Of a stretch of 64,000 nucleotides of DNA, positions 1-8,323 are shown in pieces. Where the stretch lies: positions 1-64,000 of the forward strand of contig CAKPOI010000005.1 in NCBI GenBank assembly GCA_934169775.1, written 5' to 3'. The notes under the pieces are model-generated. The model did not search any database. It was given only the letters and a program-made list of their open reading frames with translations, and was not told the DNA's origin. Position 1 is the stretch's first letter. Each line of letters starts with the position of its first letter. Source of the DNA: an uncultured Clostridia bacterium (lineage in GTDB: Bacteria > Bacillota > Clostridia > TANB77 > CAG-508). The position numbers were made by a program, and so were the translations under genes.

Positions 1-25
1 AATGTGTGATTTTAAATTTAAAATA

Positions 26-181
26 TTATTTTATTTCTTCATCTATTATATTTCTTTTTGCAACTGTTTGTCCATAGGCATTTACTACTTCTGCAAAATA
101 CCCATTTTTTCCTCTTACATCTATAATTGTCGCTCTATTTCCATCTTTTAATTCTGCTACATTAAATCTATCTATTTTCAT
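26..181 (-). CDS. Small hypothetical protein of the element remnant (51 aa)
   Basis: A 51-codon frame starts at an ATG preceded by a good AGGAAAG ribosome binding site and ends in TAA. The product begins MKIDRFNVAELKDG and is rich in charged residues, with no membrane segment or signal peptide. It sits just downstream of the broken CwlT-like gene on the same strand, so it probably belonged to the same mobile element. I do not recognise the family. The ribosome binding site is the main support for calling it a gene. Confidence 0.55.
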   Translation of the reverse strand: MKIDRFNVAELKDGNRATIIDVRGKNGYFAEVVNAYGQTVAKRNIIDEEIK

Positions 182-233
182 ATTTATAATTCTTTCCTTT
201 CATTCTAAATTTATATTATCATAAAAATTCAAA

Positions 234-700
234 TTAGTACATAGGTGTTCCATAGCCACATATAACATTGCTATTGATGTCATATTCTTTTTGTCTACAC
301 ATATCATCATTTGAAATTCCCTCTATTGTATATACTTTTTCATTTTCACACTTTTCAACTATTCCAACGTGATCTGAAGTGCCATCACTTTCCCAATCGA
401 AAAATATAATATCTCCGTGATTTTGGTATATAACCTCTTTCTTTCCAAAGCCCACAAGTTTTAAACCACGATATACCCTCTGTTTGACAACTTGCAAATT
501 TAGGTATAATTCCACTATCTATATATCCACATTGATTAGCACACCAACTGACAAAACAAGCACACCATTCAACTCGTGAGCCAAAACCATACCAAGACCA
601 GAAGGTTGTCCTCCAACATTTCCAACTTGTTCTAGTGCAACTTTTACAATATCATTACTACCTACTGAACTACCATAGATTACAGCTGACCACATACTTA
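234..700 (-). pseudogene. CwlT-like CHAP/NlpC cell-wall hydrolase, broken by two frameshifts
   Basis: Three frames read in succession give one recognisable protein. The first, about 700-598, reads SNDIVKVALEQVGNVGGQP. The second, about 597-440, reads WSWYGFGSRVEWCACF and then SWCANQCGYIDSGIIPK. The third, about 435-234, reads HGDIIFFDWESDG, DHVGIVEK and ends GYGTPMY. Together they match the C-terminal peptidase domain of the CwlT-type (lytic transglycosylase plus C40/CHAP peptidase) proteins of Tn916-like elements, which open the cell wall for conjugation. The catalytic cysteine (WCACFVSW) and histidine (DHVGIVE) survive but lie in different frames. The N-terminal lysozyme-like and membrane parts are missing: upstream the frame runs without a gap into the parB remnant. 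I read this as a dead remnant. Confidence 0.8.
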
Positions 701-710
701 AATGTATTGC

Positions 711-1415
711 TTATGCTAGACTTGGTGTTATGTCTGAAAATTGCATAATATCTAATAACACATATTGATTATCTTCACTTAAGTAAGATATTTCAACTGC
801 TGGTCTAAATGCTATTTTCTTTTCATCTACCATGTCTAGTATTTCTGTAATTAAGAATGTTAAACGGATATATCTTTGGACTTGTTTATAGCTTTCTTTA
901 GAGTCTTTAGCAATTTCTTCAAGCGAATTTGACTTTTGGACCACTGGTCCAGAAGTTAAGTCTGTTCTTTGTCCTTGTTTTTTTATAGCTTCATATTTCA
1001 TTCTATACGCAAATGCTTTTTCAGAAGGTAATATTTCATCTCTTTGGTTTTCATTACTATCAACCATTAATATAACAGCTTCTTCATATGTTAATTTTTT
1101 TACAATAGCATTTATATTTTCTTTACCTGCTAGAATACTTGCCCTTTTCCGTCTATGTCCTGAAATCATCTCAAATTTTCCATCATTTTTTTGCCTTACA
1201 ATTACAGGTTGAGTTACTCCATATCTTTTTATATTTTCACTCATTTCTAGCATTTTATCATCATCTTTTACCTTATAGGGATGATTAGGAAAATCATCAA
1301 TTTCATTTATTGGAATAGCTACAATTGTTTCTTTTGTATCTCGTTCTCCTTATATTGTAAATAAATCATCTAACGACATCTTTGGAAGTTCCATTCTTTT
1401 GTCTTTCTCTGTCAT
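711..1415 (-). pseudogene. parB: ParB/Spo0J-family partition protein, internal stop and C-terminal loss
   Basis: Starting at ATG 1415 (AAAGGAGG upstream), the frame reads MTEKDKRMELPKMSLDDLFTI and then meets TAA. It continues in the same frame GERDTKETIVAIPINEID..PNHPYKV and on through the ParB nuclease-like core (ISGHRRKRAS, residues about 85-95) and the helix-turn-helix region (SLEEIAKDSKESYKQVQRYI). The natural glutamine codon CAA at the break would give FTIQGERD, as in intact relatives. A second TAA ends the frame at SDITPSLA; past it the same frame reads AIHLS and then CwlT-like sequence. ParB would bind a centromere-like site with ParA to partition an integrative element or plasmid. The internal stop and lost C-terminus make activity unlikely, although the 180-residue fragment 711-1253 could be expressed from an inner ATG. 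Confidence 0.8.
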
Positions 1416-1454
1416 CTGCCAACACCTCCTTTGCAAAATTTTCGTACGCTATTG

Positions 1455-1778
1455 CTACTTTACTTTAAATATGCTTTTTCCTCTTGATGTTGACTCTGCT
1501 GTTTTAACAGCTAACGGTATTTGTGAATTATATAATTTAATTGCACGTCCATAATTTTCTTTTAAAACATTTATTGTTTCTTTTAAATTAGCAATTGTTG
1601 TTTTTAATTCATTTTCTGAATATCCCATATAAGTAGTTAAGTCACCTTGTGGATCAGCATCTACAACTAATACTTTTTTGCCTTGATTTTGCAATGCTAC
1701 TCCTAAATTAAAAGTGGTAGTTGTTTTACCAACCCCACCTTTTTGATTTGCAATTGCTATTACCTTACATTCAGACAT
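1455..1778 (-). pseudogene. parA: ParA ATPase with large internal deletion
   Basis: The start at 1778 has a strong AAGGAGG site; the longer frame upstream overlaps another gene and lacks one. The 107-residue product opens MSECKVIAIANQKGGVGKTTT, the deviant Walker A of ParA/Soj ATPases, followed by VLVVDADPQGDLT. It then jumps to sequence typical of the ParA C-terminus (NYGRAIKLYNSQIPLAVKTAE). Intact relatives are about 260-280 residues, so roughly 150 central residues, including the catalytic and dimer regions, are gone. The true ending (KVAIAYENFAKEV) is visible in another frame just after the stop, showing a further small deletion. It overlaps the preceding gene by 8 bases and lies directly ahead of parB, the usual parAB order. 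Confidence 0.85.
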
Positions 1779-2250
1779 TATAAGCCACCTCCTTGTAAAG
1801 TTTTCCTTCAATTGCTCTGCGATATAGTTCATTAAATATAAGTAATATTTCATTCCTAAATTGTTGTTTATCAAGATTTAAATGTTCTTTTATAAATCCT
1901 ATATTTCTTTTATCAAAAAAAGTATATTTTGTAACCCAATATTCAATAAAATCATTTTTATTATCGACATCGTTCATATACTTTCTTATTAATTTTTTCC
2001 AGGTTTTAAGTCTTTTTATTTTTCTATCATTTTCAATTGCTATAATGCAATTTTCTAATGTATAACCATAAGAATTTATATTTTTCAAACAGTTCTTATT
2101 TGTAAAATGATAATAATCAAATAATTCCTCTCTAAGTTGATTTTCACGTCTTTTTATATAATCATCTAATTCGTAAAAATGAATTAAATGCCATCTAATT
2201 TCTTTAAAAACTTTTTGGGGAATTTCTATTGTATTTGTTTCTGTATTCAT
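1771..2250 (-). CDS. Hypothetical element protein upstream of parA (159 aa)
   Basis: The chosen ATG at 2250 has TTGGAGGAAAC immediately upstream; the reading frame extends further 5' without a site. The product is lysine-, asparagine- and tyrosine-rich and predicted to be mainly helical. Its middle part (ENCIIAIENDRKIKRLKTWKKLIRKYM) loosely recalls phage late-gene regulators of the RinA/ArpU type, but I cannot confirm this. The gene ends 8 bases inside parA, suggesting translational coupling. It appears intact, unlike its neighbours. Confidence 0.6.
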   Translation of the reverse strand: MNTETNTIEIPQKVFKEIRWHLIHFYELDDYIKRRENQLREELFDYYHFTNKNCLKNINSYGYTLENCIIAIENDRKIKRLKTWKKLIRKYMNDVDNKNDFIEYWVTKYTFFDKRNIGFIKEHLNLDKQQFRNEILLIFNELYRRAIEGKLYKEVAYNV

Positions 2251-2293
2251 GTTTCCTCCAATCAAAAAAGAGTCAATTTTAAAAATCAACTCT

Positions 2294-2596
2294 TTATCTT
2301 TCTCTATCTTTTTTTATTTTTTCTTTTTTAATTTCTTTTTGAAGATTAGCATATATTTCAAATGCTTTATCTCCATCATATTCTTTATCTAAACTTATTT
2401 TTCCTTTTTCAATAAATTCCTTTGAAAAAACAAATCTGCCACTATCAGCAAAATTGTATCTACCTTGTTCATCTTTTCCAAGATACATTGCTGTTATTGG
2501 TAAGTTATCATTTTTTGATATCGGAATATTTACTGTTACATATTGTCCTCTTTCAAGACTTTCTAAATAACTGATTGCTTCCTGTTCTTTCATCAT
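2294..2596 (-). CDS. Small hypothetical protein of ICE type (100 aa)
   Basis: The 100-residue product starts MMKEQEAISYLESLERGQYV and contains ITAMYLGKDEQGRYNFADSGRFVFS, then KGKISLDKEYDGDKAFEIYA and a very basic tail (KKEKIKKDRER). Proteins of this pattern occur in conjugative elements of Clostridia upstream of parAB, but I know of no assigned function. The start lies 44 bases inside the preceding gene, so the two are probably translated from one message. No membrane segment is visible. Confidence 0.6.
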   Translation of the reverse strand: MMKEQEAISYLESLERGQYVTVNIPISKNDNLPITAMYLGKDEQGRYNFADSGRFVFSKEFIEKGKISLDKEYDGDKAFEIYANLQKEIKKEKIKKDRER

Positions 2597-3173
2597 TTAC
2601 ACCACCTGTTTCATTCTTTACTAATTTTAAATTTTGATATGGTTTTAATATTTCGCAATATTCATAGCACAATTTGTTTATATACTGATAAGCATCGACA
2701 TTTGCTAGGTTTGCTATTTTTATATAATTACTTTCATTATCAAACCAATTTAAAAAATTATCAATAGATGAATTTGAATTTTCTAAAATAAGTTTATCTA
2801 ATAGTTTGCTAATTGAAGGCATGTCTTTTTTTAGTAAGTCATATAAATCCTGATTAATAAATATTTCTTCTGTAAAATTAATTAATTTTTCCTTGTAATA
2901 AATAGATTCATTTTCCAACATATCAAGAATATTATCACATTTTATTATGATTTCTCCTAAATTTTCTAAATCATATTTTTCATCTTTTATATGTTCTCTT
3001 GCACCTAATTTTATTGTTGCTATCATTTCAATTGTTTCATAATATTCTGCTATCCTTTGAAGAATAAAATCTAATTCTATTAGTATTCTTTCTTTTATGT
3101 TTTCTTCTGTAACTGCAAACAAATCATTTTCAAATATTGTTTGTAATTTTGTTTCTAAAATTTTTATATTCAT
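2553..3173 (-). CDS. Hypothetical helical protein of the element remnant (206 aa)
   Basis: I chose the ATG at 3173 (MNIKILETKLQTIFENDLF), which has AGGAGAAGCT ahead of it; the frame is open for ten more codons upstream. The product is highly helical and rich in isoleucine, asparagine, lysine and glutamate, with no signal peptide or clear motif. It overlaps the 100-residue gene downstream by 44 bases. The family is unknown. Its intact length and overlapping arrangement suggest a real gene in the old element operon. Confidence 0.55.
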   Translation of the reverse strand: MNIKILETKLQTIFENDLFAVTEENIKERILIELDFILQRIAEYYETIEMIATIKLGAREHIKDEKYDLENLGEIIIKCDNILDMLENESIYYKEKLINFTEEIFINQDLYDLLKKDMPSISKLLDKLILENSNSSIDNFLNWFDNESNYIKIANLANVDAYQYINKLCYEYCEILKPYQNLKLVKNETGGVNDERTGSNQLFRKS

Positions 3174-3240
3174 AGCTTCTCCTCTCATTTGGAGGCACAA
3201 CAAAAAGTTAGTATAAAATACTAATCAAGATTTAATCACA

Positions 3241-3405
3241 TTACATTTTATCAAGAACACATAAATACTTTAATAGAATTTCATCAGCATATTCTGTATC
3301 TTCATTATTTTCTATTAATTTATTACGCATCACTTTTAAAGAATTAATAATAATTCTCACTTCAAAACTTTCTAATTTGATTTTTCTTTTAAAGAACTTA
3401 AACAT
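3241..3405 (-). CDS. Small hypothetical protein (54 aa)
   Basis: A 54-codon frame opens MFKFFKRKIKLESFEVRI and closes LLKYLCVLDKM before TAA. A strong TAGGAGG sequence lies about 13 bases upstream of the ATG, slightly further than usual. The product has a basic N-terminus followed by a helical stretch. It is first in the run of element genes that leads to parAB. The family is unknown. Confidence 0.5.
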   Translation of the reverse strand: MFKFFKRKIKLESFEVRIIINSLKVMRNKLIENNEDTEYADEILLKYLCVLDKM

Positions 3406-3805
3406 AAAAAAATTACACTCCTCCTATCATTTATAGTGTTACATTAACGACTATTTTCAGATAGTTCAAATGTGTAAATTAATAATTGAATTTGATATTT
3501 AGAACAAAAACATTTTGATTAAAAATCTTTGAATTAACACTTTTAATGTTAAAACTTCAATATTTTGCATTTTTTCAATGCTCCAAGTTGGTCGTATTAG
3601 ATTGATTTTGTGCAATGTTATATATTACTAAAATAATACCTGTAATTTCAAATCAACCCTCTCCTCTACACTATCCTACGTTGTTTATTAAAAATGATTA
3701 TAAAATACTTAAAAATACTATTCAATATAATTTATATAATTAATTCTATTTGTATAGCATCTTCTTTATTTTCAAATGTTTTATAATATCTTTTCTTTTG
3801 AAATA
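3406..3805. other. Non-coding gap inside the element remnant
   Basis: About 400 bases with no supported gene. It contains an imperfect inverted repeat at 3529-3560 (TTGAATTAACAC opposed by TGTTAAAACTTCAA), which could be an operator or a hairpin. Short open stretches on the minus strand lack starts and ribosome binding sites. I see no tRNA or attachment-site signature. Confidence 0.4.
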
Positions 3806-4255
3806 TCAAATTAGCAGTCCATTTTTTTTGCTTTTGTTGTAAAATACACCTTCGATATATGGATTAATATTTCTAATAGAATAAGCTAAGTCTCCTGAGT
3901 TAAAATATTTTACTTCTAATGGATTTTTTATATTTAGATATGTCTCATAAATGTTACCTTTTAAATGTGCGTATTGTTCTGCATGTGATTTGTCAGAAGT
4001 AAAATAAAAACCATGTCCCAGCTTATTTCCATGATTTCCAGCTTTGTCTATATCAAATTTTGTAAACCAATATTCTTTAGATATTCCAGCATTTGCTTCT
4101 GTTCCATGGTACATGACCATAAGGTCTCCTTTATCATCACGAACTTTACTGTCCTTAAAGAATTGGGCTGTCTTGAATGATATAGGATTTCCTTGACTAT
4201 CATATTCTGTTTTTGTTAAACCTCCATTTTGATGTGAAGTTGATTGCTTTTTCAT
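3806..4255 (-). pseudogene. ADP-ribosyltransferase (ART-PolyVal type) fragment of a polyvalent protein
   Basis: The fragment reads FFKDSKVRDDKGDLMVMYHGT, then FTKFDIDKAG, GHGFYFTSD and YETYLNIKNPLEV. This is the pattern of the ADP-ribosyltransferase domain found in very large polyvalent proteins of clostridial phages and conjugative elements: the H in YHGT and the Y of GFYFT are the nicotinamide-binding positions. There is no ribosome binding site at the first ATG, and the frame stays open upstream (NSKQSSFNLHKNNTSNN). It stops soon after the domain, where intact proteins continue. I infer a broken piece of a much larger protein; whether the domain is still made is unknown. Confidence 0.65.
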
Positions 4256-4317
4256 TGACTTTATATTATTTGATGTATTATTTTTGTGTAAATTAAAAGA
4301 ACTCTGTTTTGAGTTCT

Positions 4318-4645
4318 CTATTCCTGACTTATTTCTAATGCTTTCTTGACTATCTCGTCTTTGTCCAATTTCTCCCCTTCGTCGTCCTTCATTATTATAT
4401 AGTCCAATAGCTTGTTTGTTTGGGTTCTTTTATTGCTATCATTGTTGCTATTATTAAATTTTCTGACATTTCTAGCTGTCTGAATAGTGTTACTAATATT
4501 TTTTGTTCCTGCGTTAGTTCCATTTTTAATCTCCTTTCGCAAAGCATTTATCAAATCTTCATTTTTTTCGATTTCTATTTTAGCAATAATTTTATTATTG
4601 TTAAAACCATCATTTTCATAAATATAAAAATAATTAGAAGAAAAG
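4318..4645 (-). pseudogene. Upstream fragment of the polyvalent-type protein
   Basis: The frame reads YIYENDGFNNNKIIAKIEIE and continues through EDLINALRKEIKNGTNAGTKN to EGEKLDKDEIVKKALEISQE, then stops at TAG 65 bases before the ADP-ribosyltransferase fragment. No ATG with a ribosome binding site opens it; the only in-frame initiators are TTG codons. Low-complexity asparagine/threonine linkers like this are common between domains of polyvalent proteins, so I take it as the preceding part of the same broken gene. It may instead be an unrelated small protein. Confidence 0.4.
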
Positions 4646-4662
4646 ATACTATCTGTACCTTA

Positions 4663-4875
4663 TTATTTGTATTTGTTAATCAAGTCTTTATATTGTTTTA
4701 TATCTTCTAAGGATTTTTGCTGTTCTTGTTCTTTAGAATAATATTTTTTGACAATATAATTTAATTCGTCATCACTTGCATATTTTATCCTATTTTTTTC
4801 TATTTCTAAAAATATATTTTTATTTTCAGTTTTTCGTATTAGTTCTGATAAGTCACACAACTTTTTATTTACCAT
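4663..4875 (-). CDS. Small hypothetical protein (70 aa)
   Basis: A 70-residue, charged, predicted coiled-coil product (MVNKKLCDLSELIRKTENKN to QQKSLEDIKQYKDLINKYK). The ATG follows AT-rich sequence with only a weak site, and the gene begins 13 bases after the nuclease gene stop, so coupling with it is likely. The family is unknown. It may be an accessory partner of the nuclease-like protein upstream or simply element cargo. Confidence 0.45.
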   Translation of the reverse strand: MVNKKLCDLSELIRKTENKNIFLEIEKNRIKYASDDELNYIVKKYYSKEQEQQKSLEDIKQYKDLINKYK

Positions 4876-4888
4876 AACTTTTTATTAT

Positions 4889-5854
4889 CTAAATAAAATT
4901 AAGTTTTAACAGATTATAAATATTTAAATAATATTCTGCTATAACTTCTACATTTTCATTATAGTCAAATTCCTTTATTATTAGATGTTGGTTATTTTCT
5001 GAAATGATATGATAATTATTATCATGCAGAAAATCTTTCATAGGTAATACTTTTTTATTTGTATATACATATATTGCTATTGTCCAACCATTAGCAGTTA
5101 ATCTAGCATCAATATTATAATTTTTGAATCCAACATAAGCTGTTAAGTCAACAACTTTTACATGGTTGTAATGTATTACCTTTTTATCGTTTTTTTGATA
5201 TTCTACTATTTCTGAAAATTGTTTAATTTTATTTTCAATTTCTATATCTTTTTGTTTTATGAAATTATTGATATCTATTTCTTTATTAATTGACAAATTC
5301 TTTTTATAGTTATATTCGACATTATTGTCTTTTAAATTAACAATAAAATCTTCTAAAAATATATACCATTTTGAATTTTTAATTTTACAAGTTTTTATTT
5401 TCTTTTCTAATGATGTTGCAAACTCTAAATAAGATATATTAATAAAACCTGTTTCTTGATACATTGTGTCAATTTCATTCTTTGATAAAACAATTAATAT
5501 TGTTTTTAATCCAAGAGCTTCAAGAGTTTTTCTGTAATCAATTAAATCATTTTTTAGAGGTGCATTAACTTTATTTTCAATACCTATAACAAAATGATCA
5601 TTTTTTATAACTATGTCAATTGAATTACCTTTTAATGTTTCATACTCTCTTACTAATGAAATATTAGAATAATTGAATTCATTTTTATTTAATAATTTTT
5701 TTGTGTCTAAAATTTCAATTAAAGATTTTAAGACAATATAATCAAGACCGTGTTCCTCTTTTGGATTCATGTAAAAGTTTAAAATATTGCTATAAATTAA
5801 TTCATCTTGGGAAATTCCCATAATATCCATTATTGTTTTTTCATTATAAATCAT
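4889..5854 (-). CDS. PD-(D/E)XK nuclease superfamily protein (PDDEXK_4-like)
   Basis: A 321-residue intact protein. Residues about 66-105 carry the nuclease core: LVREYET, then SIDIVIKN (the motif aspartate), then IGIENKV (the E-x-K pair) followed by DYRKTLE. This order is that of the PD-(D/E)XK_4 family found in phage and defence settings. The rest is lysine/asparagine-rich with a C-terminal beta-rich part and no membrane segment. The start follows GGGGGTTAAT. It lies at the edge of the element remnant next to the chromosomal rho gene and looks like the youngest, undamaged cargo gene. The substrate is unknown; DNA cleavage is inferred only from the motif. Confidence 0.7.
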   Translation of the reverse strand: MIYNEKTIMDIMGISQDELIYSNILNFYMNPKEEHGLDYIVLKSLIEILDTKKLLNKNEFNYSNISLVREYETLKGNSIDIVIKNDHFVIGIENKVNAPLKNDLIDYRKTLEALGLKTILIVLSKNEIDTMYQETGFINISYLEFATSLEKKIKTCKIKNSKWYIFLEDFIVNLKDNNVEYNYKKNLSINKEIDINNFIKQKDIEIENKIKQFSEIVEYQKNDKKVIHYNHVKVVDLTAYVGFKNYNIDARLTANGWTIAIYVYTNKKVLPMKDFLHDNNYHIISENNQHLIIKEFDYNENVEVIAEYYLNIYNLLKLNFI

Positions 5855-5934
5855 ATTAACCCCCTATTTATATACATGTTTTACTTAACTCGGAAATATA
5901 TTGTCTGCAATAGCAGCAACTAAAGCGATAAATG

Positions 5935-5985
5935 AAAACAAATAAGGAACAAATTTTTTATAATTAATTCACTTATTTGTTTTTT
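5935..5985 (-). terminator. Likely rho gene terminator
   Basis: An inverted repeat (AAACAAATAAG opposed by CTTATTTGTTT) with a 25-base loop follows the rho stop codon. A T-rich run trails it in the minus direction. The large loop makes it weaker than a textbook terminator. Confidence 0.45.
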
Positions 5986-6003
5986 ATTTTATAAAATATA
6001 TTA

Positions 6004-7356
6004 TTATTTAAACATTCTTAAGTATATGTCCATTTTGTCTACAAACTCTGAATTTGTTTTAGTTTCGGTCATTCTTTTTATAACTTGTTCTGTAACTTCT
6101 GCAACAGTTAAACTATTCATAGCTTTTCTTAATGCAAATACTGTTTCCTTTTCTTTTGGAGTTAACAATAGGTCTTCACGTCTAGTACCAGATTTATTAA
6201 TATCAATTGCAGGGAAGATTCTTTTTTCAGATAATTTTCTATCTAAGTGAACTTCCATGTTACCAGTACCTTTGAATTCTTCAAATATGACGTCGTCCAT
6301 TCTACTACCTGTTTCTATTAAAGCTGTAGCTAAAATAGTAAGACTACCACCAAATTCGATATTTCTAGCTGCTCCAAAGAATTTTTTTGGTTTGTGTAAT
6401 GCTGCTGGATCAATACCTCCTGATAAAGTTCTTCCTGATGATGGTATCACAAGATTATATGCTCTGGCTAATCTGGTAATACTGTCTAATAATATAACAA
6501 CATCTTTCCCCTGCTCTACTACTCTTTTTGCTCTTTCTAAAACCATTTCTGCAACTTTTACGTGATGTTCTGGTAATTCATCAAATGTAGAATATATTAC
6601 TTGTCCTTTTATTGAACGTTTCATATCAGTAACTTCTTCTGGCCTTTCATCTATTAATAACATAATTAATTCTACATCCGGATTATTTTTGGTAATACTG
6701 TTTGCTATCTTTTTTAGTAATGTAGTTTTTCCAACTTTAGGTGGTGCAACTATCATTCCTCTTTGTCCTTTTCCAATTGGACACATTAAATCTATAATTC
6801 TCATAGCATATTCATTAGGGACAGTTTCTAATTTTAATCTATCTTCTGGATATATTGGTGTAAGTTCATCAAATCTTTTTCTTTTTGCTGCTTTTTCAGG
6901 ATGTTCACCATTTACTTCTCCAACAAATATCAATGAAGGAAATTTTTCTCCTTCACGAAATCTAGAAATACCTTTAATCATATCTCCTGTGTCTAATTTA
7001 AATCTTTTTATTTGTACCACTGAAACATAAACATCTTTTGCTGTAGATAAATAATTTTCTCCTCTTAAAAAACCATATCCGTCTGGTAAAATGTCTAAAA
7101 TTCCTTCTACAATTTCGTCGCCTTCATTTGTTAATTTGTAGTCAATTGAAGGCTCATTTAAAATATTTAAAGAAGCTGTTTCTTCATTTTCTGTTTGATT
7201 TGATTTTTCTTGAAAATTAAATTGATTTTGAGATGATAATAAATTTGTTAAGATTTCTATTAATTCTTCTTTTTTTAATTTTGAAATATTTTTAATATTA
7301 TTTTCTTTAGCTAATAATTTTAAATCTGATAAAGTCATTTTTTCTAATTCAGGCAT
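6004..7356 (-). CDS. rho: Transcription termination factor Rho
   Basis: Rho is the hexameric ATP-dependent RNA helicase that releases RNA from stalled polymerase. The 450-residue product starts MPELEKMTLSDLKLLAKENN, the Rho N-terminal helical domain, at an ATG behind AAAGGAGGAAATT; the longer frame upstream has no such site. Next come the RNA-binding cold-shock-like domain (DGYGFLRGENYLSTAKDVYVS) and the RecA-like motor with Walker A PPKVGKTTLLKK and Walker B VVILLDSITRLARAYN. The length is normal. It lies directly after divIC on the same strand, but a spacer of over 100 bases suggests its own promoter or at least its own leader. Confidence 0.97.
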   Translation of the reverse strand: MPELEKMTLSDLKLLAKENNIKNISKLKKEELIEILTNLLSSQNQFNFQEKSNQTENEETASLNILNEPSIDYKLTNEGDEIVEGILDILPDGYGFLRGENYLSTAKDVYVSVVQIKRFKLDTGDMIKGISRFREGEKFPSLIFVGEVNGEHPEKAAKRKRFDELTPIYPEDRLKLETVPNEYAMRIIDLMCPIGKGQRGMIVAPPKVGKTTLLKKIANSITKNNPDVELIMLLIDERPEEVTDMKRSIKGQVIYSTFDELPEHHVKVAEMVLERAKRVVEQGKDVVILLDSITRLARAYNLVIPSSGRTLSGGIDPAALHKPKKFFGAARNIEFGGSLTILATALIETGSRMDDVIFEEFKGTGNMEVHLDRKLSEKRIFPAIDINKSGTRREDLLLTPKEKETVFALRKAMNSLTVAEVTEQVIKRMTETKTNSEFVDKMDIYLRMFK

Positions 7357-7490
7357 AATTTCCTCCTTTACGTTAGTATTATAACATATTTGTAATAAAA
7401 ATGGAATAGTTTTATAAGAAAAAAGATATACAGTTTTATGTATATCAAATACACTTTTAAAACAGTATATCAATAAATTTTATATAACAA

Positions 7491-7766
7491 TTAATATCCA
7501 GTATCTATATATATTTTTTCATTTGGCAAATACATATCCAACTTTTCTCTAGCCATATCTTCTATAAAATCAGTTGATTCAATGTCTTGTTTCTTTTTAG
7601 AAAGTTGTTCATTATATTCTTTTTGTTCCTCTATTTGTGATGTTAATTCTTCATAATTTTTTGAATATTGATTTAATGTTCGTTGCTGATTTGAAAATGT
7701 TAAAATTATATATACAGCAATTATAAAAATAATAGTAAATTTGACTATCTTTTTAGTTTTTTTCAT
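7491..7766 (-). CDS. divIC: DivIC/FtsL-type septum formation initiator
   Basis: A 91-residue bitopic membrane protein: short basic N-terminus (MKKTKKIVK), one membrane helix (FTIIFIIAVYIILTF), then an extracellular coiled coil (YEELTSQIEEQKEYNEQLSKKKQDIES) and the family tail DMAREKLDMYLPNEKIY. It is the divisome partner of FtsL and FtsB-like proteins. The start at 7766 has AGGAGG at proper spacing. Its place after yabP-yabQ is the conserved order in spore formers, which supports DivIC over FtsL. Confidence 0.85.
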   Translation of the reverse strand: MKKTKKIVKFTIIFIIAVYIILTFSNQQRTLNQYSKNYEELTSQIEEQKEYNEQLSKKKQDIESTDFIEDMAREKLDMYLPNEKIYIDTGY

Positions 7767-7802
7767 AGGTATGTTCCTCCTCAAGAATATCATATAACTA
7801 TA

Positions 7803-8303
7803 TTATTCTACTTTTTTTTCAAAAATCCTTTTTATTTTTAGGGTTTTATGTATTTTTTTATTACTTTTTTCTTTTTTTGACATATTTTTACTTGTATTGA
7901 TAATAATAAAAATAATTGGATTTAATAATTTACGTATTATTTTACATATTTTTTTAAAAGGAATTTGTATTATAATTATTATTTTTTTACATAGATTAAT
8001 TATTTTTGTTAATATAATTACATTGATTTTTATAATATAATGACTTATTGTTACTAGATACATTAAACAACCTAATAATATTCCTATAAACATATATATT
8101 CTAAATTCTCCATTGTTAAAATAAAAAATGGCATATAACACAATAAAACCAGTAATTATGCAAAATGTTATATCTTGAAAATAAGTTACTATATCATTAG
8201 TTTTTATACTTTTTCTTAAGATTCTAAAAAAGTCAAATATTATTCCTATTAAAAAACCAATAATTACAAATATAATAAATGTATAAGCTTGGTTAGTAAT
8301 CAT
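7803..8303 (-). CDS. yabQ: Spore cortex biosynthesis protein YabQ
   Basis: A membrane protein of about 166 residues with four hydrophobic segments (for example YTFIIFVIIGFLIGIIFDFF and ITFCIITGFIVLYAIFYF) and a long basic C-terminal tail. YabQ sits in the outer forespore membrane and is needed for cortex formation. The ATG at 8303 is better placed relative to AAGAAAG than the in-frame GTG three codons earlier. The identification rests on the membrane pattern plus its position between yabP and divIC, the fixed order in endospore formers. Confidence 0.85.
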   Translation of the reverse strand: MITNQAYTFIIFVIIGFLIGIIFDFFRILRKSIKTNDIVTYFQDITFCIITGFIVLYAIFYFNNGEFRIYMFIGILLGCLMYLVTISHYIIKINVIILTKIINLCKKIIIIIQIPFKKICKIIRKLLNPIIFIIINTSKNMSKKEKSNKKIHKTLKIKRIFEKKVE

Positions 8304-8323
8304 TTTATTCACATCTTTCTTAA

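Noticed and set aside
711..1415. Stop-codon reassignment (TAA read as glutamine) suggested by two CAA-to-TAA changes in parB
   Set aside because: All other genes end normally at TAA with terminators behind them, and the changes lie in a gene that is also truncated, so decay explains them.
5870..5935. Short minus-strand hydrophobic reading frame ending FIALVAAIADNIFPS
   Set aside because: It looks like a toxin- or holin-like peptide end, but it has no ATG/GTG with a ribosome binding site and overlaps the rho terminator region.
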